A stretch of DNA of 12,688 nucleotides from Gammaproteobacteria bacterium (lineage in GTDB: Bacteria > Pseudomonadota > Gammaproteobacteria > Ga0077536). The stretch spans positions 1-12,688 of the forward strand of contig DAOWDI010000046.1 in NCBI GenBank assembly GCA_030639105.1. The letters run 5' to 3'. Shown here piece by piece: positions 7,426 to 12,688 of this stretch. Within the stretch, counting starts at the first letter, position 1. Each line of letters begins with the position of its first letter. The notes below the pieces were generated by a model. It had not been told where the DNA came from, did not search any database, and worked only from the letters and a program-made list of their open reading frames with translations. Both the position numbers and the translations under genes were made by a program.

Positions 7426-8508
7426 GTGGAAACGAAATATTGGCATGCCCTGCCGGATGACCGGATCCAGTGCGATCTTTGTCCGCGATCCTGCAAAATG
7501 CGGGAAGGGCAACGCGGGCTGTGTTTTGTCCGGGCACGGCACGGTAACAGCATCGTATTGACGACTTACGGGCGCTCGAGTGGGTTTTGCGTGGACCCGA
7601 TCGAGAAGAAGCCGTTGAACCACTTTTTCCCCGGTACCGCGGTGCTGTCGTTCGGTACCGCCGGCTGCAATCTGGCATGCAAATTTTGCCAGAATTGGGA
7701 TATCAGCAAGTCCCGCGAAACGGAGACCTTGGCGGCTTCTGCGGACCCGGAGACAATCGCGGTCGCGGCATGCGATAGCGGTTGTAGGAGCGTCGCGTTT
7801 ACCTACAACGACCCCATCATTTTTCACGAGTATGCGATCGATACGGCGCTCGCCTGCCGCGAATCGGGTATTGCTTCGGTCGCCGTGACGGCCGGATACG
7901 TCGAACCTGCGCCGCGGCGCGAGTTCTTCGCTGCTATGGACGCCGCGAACATCGATTTGAAGGCGTTTAACGAGAAATTCTACCGTAAGATCACGGGTAG
8001 CCGTTTAGGCCCGGTGCTGGATACCCTGGCTTATCTGCAGGCCGATACCAATGTCTGGTTCGAGATCACCTACCTCGTGATACCGGGATACAATGATAGT
8101 ACGCGCGAGTTGGAAGCCATGTGCGGCTGGTTGGTCGACAACCTTGGCCCGTCCGTACCTTTGCACTTCAGCGCCTTTCACCCGGATTGGAAGATGCGCG
8201 ATATACCACCGACGCCGCCGGCGACCTTGACCCGTGCCCGCCGGCTGGCGCGCGAACACGGGATTTGTCACGTCTATACCGGTAATGTTCACGATCCGGC
8301 GGGCGGGAGTACTTACTGCCAGTCTTGCGGCAAGCTTCTGATCGAGCGGGACTGGTATCGACTCGGGGCATACAACCTCGGCGCCGATGGCAGCTGCCCA
8401 GACTGTGGGAGCATTTGTCCCGGGCGTTTCATGGAAGGCCCGGGCAACTGGGGCCGCCGGCGCATGGTGGTCGATATGCCGGGGGCGTTCGGAGCCGGCC
8501 CGGCGTAG
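7426..8508 (+). CDS. amrS: AmmeMemoRadiSam system radical SAM enzyme
   Basis: The 360-residue protein contains the radical SAM cluster motif Cys81-x3-Cys85-x2-Cys88 (CNLACKFCQNW), which ligates the 4Fe-4S cluster that cleaves S-adenosylmethionine. The N-terminal CDLCPRSCKMREGQRGLCFV segment supplies Cys16, Cys19, Cys23 and Cys33, probably a further metal or cluster site. The C-terminus has two CxxC pairs (298/301 and 324/327) in a zinc-ribbon-like tail ending with PGRF. All this matches the enzyme that accompanies Memo and AMMECR1. Substrate and product are not established. GTG 7426 gives the usual family N-terminus, but no Shine-Dalgarno sequence precedes it. The frame stays open back to the TAG at 7390, with only ATC, ATT and CTG codons as further options, and AGGGAG at 7391-7396 would suit the ATT at 7405. 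Confidence 0.94.
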   Translation: METKYWHALPDDRIQCDLCPRSCKMREGQRGLCFVRARHGNSIVLTTYGRSSGFCVDPIEKKPLNHFFPGTAVLSFGTAGCNLACKFCQNWDISKSRETETLAASADPETIAVAACDSGCRSVAFTYNDPIIFHEYAIDTALACRESGIASVAVTAGYVEPAPRREFFAAMDAANIDLKAFNEKFYRKITGSRLGPVLDTLAYLQADTNVWFEITYLVIPGYNDSTRELEAMCGWLVDNLGPSVPLHFSAFHPDWKMRDIPPTPPATLTRARRLAREHGICHVYTGNVHDPAGGSTYCQSCGKLLIERDWYRLGAYNLGADGSCPDCGSICPGRFMEGPGNWGRRRMVVDMPGAFGAGPA

Positions 8509-8649
8509 TGGTTACGCTCAGAGCGTGATGCCAGGAATTTGCCGGCTGGTTCCGCGATCCCTCCGCTTTCGCTGGCTCTCGACAGGATAGTCGAGCGACG
8601 CGGTGAACAGCCCCCCCGGCGGTCCGCCAGAGATTGCGGGTTACCCAAC
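8509..8649. other. Short gap between the radical SAM gene and the tRNA promoter; no gene
   Basis: No gene is supported. Two small perfect inverted repeats follow the radical SAM stop codon: acgct-cag-agcgt (8514-8526) and ctcgac-aggata-gtcgag (8578-8595). Neither is followed by a T run, so neither is a standard intrinsic terminator, though either could stabilise the 3' end of the amrS message. Confidence 0.35.
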
Positions 8650-8678
8650 TTGAAAAAATAGTGGGGAATCATTACCAT
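8650..8678 (+). promoter_or_regulatory. Probable sigma70 promoter of the initiator tRNA gene
   Basis: TTGAAA at 8650-8655 matches the -35 consensus at five of six positions. After an optimal 17-base spacer, TACCAT at 8673-8678 matches the -10 box at four of six. Transcription would begin close to 8685, a few bases before the mature tRNA 5' end at 8694, as is usual for monocistronic tRNA genes. Confidence 0.6.
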
Positions 8679-8693
8679 CACACGATGTTCAAT

Positions 8694-8770
8694 TGCGGGG
8701 TGGAGCAGCCTGGCAGCTCGTCGGGCTCATAACCCGAAGGTCGCAGGTTCGAATCCTGCCCCCGCTACCA
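8694..8770 (+). tRNA. Initiator tRNA-fMet (anticodon CAT)
   Basis: The 77-base cloverleaf reads: acceptor TGCGGGG/CCCCGCT, D stem GAGC/GCTC with loop AGCCTGGCA, anticodon stem TCGGG/CCCGA around CTCATAA, variable loop AGGTC, and T stem GCAGG/CCTGC around TTCGAAT. It ends in discriminator A and an encoded CCA. Initiator identity rests on three marks: three consecutive G-C pairs at the bottom of the anticodon stem, the A11-U24 pair of the D stem, and a missing pair at 1-72. The 1-72 mismatch here is U-U, where the E. coli initiator has C-A. The tRNA stands alone rather than in a cluster. Confidence 0.96.
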
Positions 8771-9123
8771 GTTGGGCAGATTCTAAGTAATCGTCATTCA
8801 CAGTCGTAGCTTCAAGCTATTTTCCCATCTTTACTTTATATTCGTTAACCCCGACCGGGGATTTGACGTGTCACAGGATCATCTCCTGTCGATTTTGCAT
8901 CGGTGGGTGTCAGCCTCAAGCCGCTGATGGATCAGCGCAATGAAAACTCATCGATTACTAAGAAATCCTTTGAAGAACTAAGGTGTCGCAGTGAGATCTT
9001 CGCTCATCGTTTTACTCCAAGCAGATATGAATCAATTCTGAAACTGCCCCTTACGATGAGCTTCCTCTGTTGCTCAACGGACGAGTATGATCTGAATAGG
9101 TTTTCCATTCAACGGAGGACAGC
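8771..9123. other. 353-bp gene-free leader between tRNA-fMet and the antiporter gene
   Basis: No gene is supported; a 76-codon frame (8903-9133, GTG start) lacks a ribosome binding site and any family resemblance. The stretch contains three small inverted repeats: tagct-tca-agcta followed by four T (8807-8823), a weak candidate tRNA terminator; cccc-gacc-gggg (8849-8860); and acagga-tcatc-tcctgt (8873-8889), followed by CGATTTT. A promoter for the antiporter gene is expected here, but I could not single one out. GGAGGA at 9114-9119 is the antiporter ribosome binding site. Confidence 0.4.
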
Positions 9124-10845
9124 GTGCATCTAGACAGTTTCATCGTATCTGCCCTGCTCCTGCTGGCCGTCACATCGGTGGCAGTCGCGCTTTTCCGCCG
9201 CCTCGGCCTCGGCTCGGTGCTTGGGTTGCTCGTCGCGGGCGTGGTGATCGGCCCCCACTCCCCGGGCCCCTATGTGACAGCCCATGTGGAGGATGTGCGG
9301 CATTTCACTGAATTGGGGGTGGTGTTACTGCTGTTCGTGATCGGCCTGGAGATGAAGCCGAGCCGCTTGTGGTCGCTGCGCCGGGACTTATTTGGTCTCG
9401 GGTCGTTGCAGATCCTGCTGGCCGGTCTCGCGATCGCATTGTATGTGTCATTAGGCGCAGAGTCCTGGAAAACGGCGCTGTTCATCGGTTTCACCCTATC
9501 GTTCTCTTCCACCGCCTTCATCATGCAACTGCTGCAAGAGCGGGGGGCGTTTGCCAGCAGCCACGGCACCGGCACATTCGCGGTCCTGTTGATGCAGGAT
9601 CTCTCCGTGGTATTGCTGCTCGCCCTGGTGCCGCTGCTATCCGACACCGCCACCATCGCCTCCGGCAACCCGCTATGGGAACAGTTGCTCATCCTCGGCG
9701 GTATGTTCACCGTCATATGGGTCTTCGGCCGTCGAGTGGTCCCTTTCGCTCTGGAGCGGTTGGCGCGCCACGACAACCGCGAGGCATTTCTGCTGGTTAC
9801 GTTACTGGCAGTATTCTTGGCGGCCTGGGCCATGCACCAGGCAGGACTTTCCATGGCGCTGGGTGCCTTAATCATGGGTATGCTGCTCTCCGGATCGCGC
9901 TACAATATGCAACTCCATGCCCACATAGAGCCCTTCAAAGGCCTGTTGATGAGCCTGTTTTTCGTGGCTGTGGGCATGTCTATCGACCTCGGGGAACTGG
10001 CCGAGCAGCCGCTCGAGTTCATTGGGCACACCGCTGTCCTGATCAGCATCAAGCTTGTGGTGCTGTTTCCGTTGGCGCTCGCCTTCGGATATTCCCGCAG
10101 TGACTCCGTGCGCATTACCTTCTTGCTTGCGCAGGCAGGCGAATTCGGCTTCGTGCTTTTTGGATCCGCCCTGGCTCTGGAGGTCATCGACGAGGCTACC
10201 TTCATCATGGCCGTGGGTGTGATTTCTTTGAGTATGCTGGTTACGCCGCTGCTGGTACGTTTCGGCGATAGGCTTGCCTGCCGGATCGAGGGCAATCGCA
10301 ACGAGCCACAAGATCTGCCCACCGATATGCAGGCGGTGTCGGAGCCGCAGGTGTTGATTGGTGGTTACGGACGCATGGGTCACACTATCGCCACACTGCT
10401 ACAGGCAAGCGGAATTCCCTTCGTCGCTTTTGACACCAACCCTGAACGGGTGGAGGTGGGTCGGGTCTACTGCCAACCCGTACTGTACGGAGACATCTCC
10501 GACCCCGAACTGCTCGCCGCCGTCCATGCGGAACGGGCCTCCCTGGTTGTGCTCGCCATCGACGACGGTTCCATTGCGTTACGCACGGTCTCTCACCTGC
10601 GCAACACCTACCCCCAGGTGCCGGTCATCGTGCGCGCCCGGGACCTCGAAGCAAGCTCCCACCTTCTCCAGGCCGGAGCGACCGAGGCGTTTCCGGAAAC
10701 TATCGAAGCAAGCCTGCGCCTCGGGGCAAAAGCACTCCAAATGGTCGGCGCCCCTGATGATAGTGTCGATCTTCTGATCCAAGGTGTGAGAGAAACGGGC
10801 TACGAACTGGTGCGCGAAAGGCCCGAAGGCGATGAGTCGCCATAA
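9124..10845 (+). CDS. CPA2-family monovalent cation:proton antiporter with RCK (TrkA-N) domain, KefB/KefC-like
   Basis: The 573-residue inner-membrane protein has about a dozen hydrophobic segments in residues 1-385 and the CPA2 hallmarks ELGVVLLLFVIGLEM (63-77) and SFSSTAFIMQLLQERG (126-141). A cytoplasmic RCK/TrkA-N domain follows (about 408-540). It opens with the nucleotide-binding loop Gly414-Tyr-Gly-Arg-Met-Gly419 after a short beta strand, has an acidic residue at the end of the second strand (FDTNP), and includes the Kef-like phrases VYCQPVLYGDISDPELL and VIVRARDLEAS. Such proteins exchange K+ or Na+ for H+ and, in Kef, are gated by glutathione adducts; gating here is unknown, and no kefF/kefG partner is adjacent. 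The start is GTG 9124, with GGAGGA four bases upstream. It is slightly shorter than the E. coli Kef proteins. Confidence 0.92.
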   Translation: MHLDSFIVSALLLLAVTSVAVALFRRLGLGSVLGLLVAGVVIGPHSPGPYVTAHVEDVRHFTELGVVLLLFVIGLEMKPSRLWSLRRDLFGLGSLQILLAGLAIALYVSLGAESWKTALFIGFTLSFSSTAFIMQLLQERGAFASSHGTGTFAVLLMQDLSVVLLLALVPLLSDTATIASGNPLWEQLLILGGMFTVIWVFGRRVVPFALERLARHDNREAFLLVTLLAVFLAAWAMHQAGLSMALGALIMGMLLSGSRYNMQLHAHIEPFKGLLMSLFFVAVGMSIDLGELAEQPLEFIGHTAVLISIKLVVLFPLALAFGYSRSDSVRITFLLAQAGEFGFVLFGSALALEVIDEATFIMAVGVISLSMLVTPLLVRFGDRLACRIEGNRNEPQDLPTDMQAVSEPQVLIGGYGRMGHTIATLLQASGIPFVAFDTNPERVEVGRVYCQPVLYGDISDPELLAAVHAERASLVVLAIDDGSIALRTVSHLRNTYPQVPVIVRARDLEASSHLLQAGATEAFPETIEASLRLGAKALQMVGAPDDSVDLLIQGVRETGYELVRERPEGDESP

Positions 10846-11066
10846 TCTTGTCGGTTTTGAAAGCCAATCCTGCTCGATTCCAGATTACTACGCACGCAAA
10901 AAGTCGCGGAGGAGGAACGATTACGACAGTCAGGTGAACCCTGTGTTCAATATCTAAATTGAAGCAGGCGCCAGATTTGCTGACCACGTTGAAGTTCAGA
11001 ACCAAGTCTGATGCGACCAATGTGATGGCATAGAGCCTGATGATTGCCTCCTTATAGGGATTTTTG
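10846..11066. other. Gap between the antiporter gene and the nhaA remnant; nothing recognised
   Basis: No coding frame with family resemblance and no T-tailed hairpin was seen in these 221 bases. The right end contains AGGGA at 11056-11060, six bases before the ATG of the nhaA remnant, a leftover but well-formed ribosome binding site. Confidence 0.35.
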
Positions 11067-11689
11067 ATGAAAAAACAGATCGGAAAAGAGTATGTCGCTC
11101 CATGGGAAAAGGCCTTTGATCGGGTATTAACGCCCCTAGATGAATTTATTCACCATCAGACCACCAGCGGCATTCTACTCATGCTGTGAGAGAACATCGA
11201 CAAAAATGATGAATTGCGATCCAGGGTTCGAGCCTTGGGAGAGGGTGTACGGCTGGTACAGGCACCTGCTCAAGTCCTTGAACGTAAGATGCACCTGCCT
11301 ACCTTGTTATCCCTGTCTTTTCTTTGGCCAATGAAGGGCTTCCTATCGACTGGTCCTCTTCTGTCAGTATCGTCACTCACCCGGTCTCAATGGGTATTGC
11401 GGCTGGCCTGGTTGTCGGAAAACTGGTCGGCATCGCTGGTTTCTCCTGGGTTGCCGTGAAGCTTGGCCTTACCTCTCTTCCGCAGGGCTTGAACTTCAAG
11501 CATATTGTAGGCGTAGCGTTGATGGGGGGCATCGGCTTTACCATGTCAATATTTATTGCGGAACTGGGATTTGCCCACCAAGCCCAGGATTTATTGATAG
11601 CCAAAACCGGGATTCTTTTTGGCTCAATTTTTGCGGGGGTTTCGGGTTTTCTCTGGCTGTATCTTACTTCTGAGAAAAGTAGGGAATAG
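11067..11689 (+). pseudogene. nhaA: Degenerate Na+/H+ antiporter gene nhaA (internal deletion, stop and frameshift)
   Basis: Three blocks in NhaA order remain. Block one (11067-11189) reads MKKQIGKEYVAPWEKAF... to FIHHQTTSGILLML and then TGA; this is the NhaA N-terminus. Block two, in the same frame directly after the stop (11190 to about 11299), reads ENIDKNDELRSRVR...VQAPAQVLERKMH, which belongs to the loop late in the protein. Block three is in another frame from about 11300 (YLVIPVFSLANEGLPIDW...) and runs to a TAG at 11687-11689; it is the C-terminal NhaA region with GVALMGGIGFTMSIFIAELGF. Intact NhaA has roughly 380-450 residues; only about 205 codons remain, so most of the transmembrane core between blocks one and two is deleted, and a frameshift separates blocks two and three. 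The product cannot be a working antiporter unless an intact copy exists elsewhere. Confidence 0.9.
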
Positions 11690-11728
11690 CGTTCTCAATA
11701 TTATTTAGAACCACCCATAATATATCAT

Positions 11729-12091
11729 TCAGGTGATCATGTCCTTTAGGGTCAAAATGCCGACGACTTTTTTAGCCTGCGTCACCACCAGATGATGGAT
11801 ATTTTTTCGAAGCATCAACTCATTGGCTTCACTGCGGAACACATAAGCGTCCATGGAAATCAACGGTTGAGACATAATTTCCCCAACGGTAACGGAATTT
11901 CCATCCCGTCCTTCTGCAAGGACTTGATAGACCATGTTGGTTTTGGTGACGATGCCGACCATGTCTTCGCCTTCCTTCACCAAAATCGAGCCTATTTTTT
12001 TTTCGACCATCAGTAAGGCGGCTTTTTTCACCGTTGCCTGGATATCGACATGCACCACAGGCGACACCATGAATTCTTTCAGTGGAATCAT
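11729..12091 (-). CDS. CBS-domain pair protein
   Basis: The 120-residue cytoplasmic protein consists of two CBS motifs in tandem (about 5-60 and 65-120). The first contains FMVSPVVHVDIQATVKKAA and KIGSILVKEGEDMVGIVT; the second contains EIMSQPLISMDAYVFRSEA and HHLVVTQAKKVVGILTLKD. Such stand-alone pairs bind adenine nucleotides and act as energy sensors or regulators of partner proteins; the partner is unknown here. The start at ATG 12091 is supported by a strong GAGGAG four bases upstream; the TTG four codons earlier overlaps that ribosome binding site and is unlikely. It is convergent with the nhaA remnant, with a 39-base gap that shows no T-tailed hairpin. Upstream, TTTACA with a weak CAAAAT could be a promoter, but the match is poor. 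Confidence 0.9.
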   Translation of the reverse strand: MIPLKEFMVSPVVHVDIQATVKKAALLMVEKKIGSILVKEGEDMVGIVTKTNMVYQVLAEGRDGNSVTVGEIMSQPLISMDAYVFRSEANELMLRKNIHHLVVTQAKKVVGILTLKDMIT

Positions 12092-12146
12092 TTTTCTCCT
12101 CAAAGCAGATTTTGAAATTGGGCGATGGTCAATGTAAATTTACCTT

Positions 12147-12161
12147 CCGGGCGTGGCCCGG
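12147..12161. repeat. Perfect 6-bp GC inverted repeat between the CBS and haem-oxygenase-like genes
   Basis: ccgggc-gtg-gcccgg forms a six-pair GC hairpin with a three-base loop, 12 bases beyond the stop of the upstream - strand gene. No T run follows on the - strand (AAGG comes next), so it is at best a weak terminator or a transcript-stabilising hairpin. A 10-bp palindrome, gtaaatttac (12134-12143), lies next to it. Confidence 0.5.
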
Positions 12162-12173
12162 TTGCCTCCCACG

Positions 12174-12688
12174 CTAGTGGGCGCTGTCCATTTCACGCAG
12201 AGATTGCACAATGGCCTGGCTGGCACGGGCACTGATCAACCGTTGCTGGTCGTAGCCCCAGATGATTTCCCAGGCGCTTTCTCCATACATGTCGACCAAT
12301 GGCAAAGCTACATCCTCCAGCATCCATCGGCCATGGCGCTGGTCTTCTTTGATATGCAAGTCCCAATAGCCGGTGGCTTCTTTGCTCAGGCCCAACCGCT
12401 CTCCCGCCAGGCTATAATTTTTGAATGACGCGGGAACCGAGATTTCGGTGTATAGCAGTCCTCCCACGTAGCGTAGAAAGTTTCGCTTGAGTTCACAAAG
12501 AACAAAACTGTGGTTGGTGTTGACCAGCACTTCCCAGGGAGTTATGTCGAAGTAGGCTTCTGGTTCTGGATTCATTCCAAATTCCTGCAACATCGCAGAA
12601 AAAAATGATGAATGTTTTCTGGCCAATCGCCCACCACCATATTCCTCAAGAAAAATCCTGGTCAGCATGGATTGAACTTCATTTCCGA
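12174..12688 (-). CDS. Iron-containing redox enzyme family protein (haem-oxygenase-like fold), 5' end outside window
   Basis: The frame reads from the right edge to TAG at 12176-12174. An ATG at 12668 gives 164 residues, but the frame is open to the edge (GNEVQS precedes it), and these proteins normally have an additional N-terminal helical part, so the gene is most likely truncated by the window. Likely iron-ligand motifs of the haem-oxygenase-like diiron fold are visible: EEYGGGRLARKHS near the start and GYWDLHIKEDQRHGRWM around two thirds of the way along, each offering Glu/Asp and His residues on long helices. The substrate is unknown; relatives in this superfamily oxidise or cleave small molecules or modify natural-product precursors. 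It precedes the CBS-domain gene on the same strand with an 82-base gap holding a GC hairpin. Confidence 0.8.
   Translation of the reverse strand, partial: GNEVQSMLTRIFLEEYGGGRLARKHSSFFSAMLQEFGMNPEPEAYFDITPWEVLVNTNHSFVLCELKRNFLRYVGGLLYTEISVPASFKNYSLAGERLGLSKEATGYWDLHIKEDQRHGRWMLEDVALPLVDMYGESAWEIIWGYDQQRLISARASQAIVQSLREMDSAH

Noticed and set aside
7308..7553. An N-terminal extension of the Memo protein by 82 residues.
   Set aside because: It overlaps the divergent radical SAM gene, has low-complexity Arg/Ala-rich content, and the strong GAGGT site plus family homology begin at 7307.
8644..8776. Inverted pair cccaact / agttggg flanking the tRNA gene.
   Set aside because: Seven bases only, the first overlapping the presumed -35 region; no sign of an insertion element ends or target duplication.
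8903..9133. A 76-codon frame between the tRNA and the antiporter gene.
   Set aside because: Weak GTG start without a ribosome binding site, no homology recognised, and it runs over the antiporter ribosome binding site and start.
9270..9875. A 201-codon - strand frame inside the antiporter gene.
   Set aside because: Antisense image of a conserved CPA2 transporter; no independent evidence.
11225..11231. GGTTCGA shared with the T loop of the tRNA, considered as a second attachment site.
   Set aside because: Only seven bases match exactly and the sequence sits within readable nhaA coding sequence (GTT CGA GCC), so it is chance.
1..12688. CRISPR arrays, insertion sequences, toxin-antitoxin or phage-defence genes.
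   Set aside because: No regularly spaced direct repeats, no transposase or nuclease-like frame and no terminal inverted repeats were found on either strand.

Overview
The window looks like a piece of a gammaproteobacterial chromosome. The evidence is a PBP1B-type bifunctional penicillin-binding protein followed by a TPR lipoprotein like pseudomonad LpoP, a FliK plus stand-alone FlhB-tail pair, a complete AmmeMemoRadiSam gene set, a KefB/C-type antiporter and an initiator tRNA. A purple-sulfur-bacterium or related lineage would fit, but the genus cannot be read from the sequence.

Layout. Positions 3-254 hold the 3' end of an unrecognised charged, alpha-helical protein, closed by a clear intrinsic terminator (331-358). 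Next is a cell-wall pair on the + strand: mrcB (558-2840) and an lpoP-like lipoprotein gene (2885-3499). Converging on it from the - strand is a two-gene unit: a FliK family protein (3741-4961) translationally coupled to a small FlhB C-terminal-domain protein (3463-3744). A GYF_2 / transmembrane / pentapeptide-repeat protein (5010-5882, +) is divergent from fliK. The AmmeMemoRadiSam module follows: Memo and AMMECR1 proteins on the - strand (7307 down to 5942, overlapping by 11 bp), divergent from the radical SAM enzyme on the + strand (7426-8508). An initiator tRNA gene (8694-8770) with a recognisable sigma70-type promoter closes this orderly, tightly packed half.

Beyond the tRNA the character changes. 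Gaps are longer, the last part is visibly richer in A/T, and there is gene decay. A 353-bp gene-free leader precedes an intact CPA2 cation/proton antiporter (9124-10845). A decayed nhaA Na+/H+ antiporter (11067-11689) follows, having lost most of its membrane core and acquired a stop and a frameshift. Two - strand genes end the window: a two-CBS-domain protein (11729-12091) and the C-terminal part of a haem-oxygenase-like diiron family protein (12174 to the window edge).

How the genes work together. MrcB polymerises and crosslinks peptidoglycan, and the lipoprotein is probably its outer-membrane activator. FliK and the FlhB-tail protein belong to export-specificity switching of a flagellar type III apparatus, although no other flagellar gene is visible. 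The three AmmeMemoRadiSam proteins recur together in many genomes, but their joint reaction is not established. This module is the best candidate here for an uncharacterised system. The ion-transport segment retains one antiporter and has lost another.
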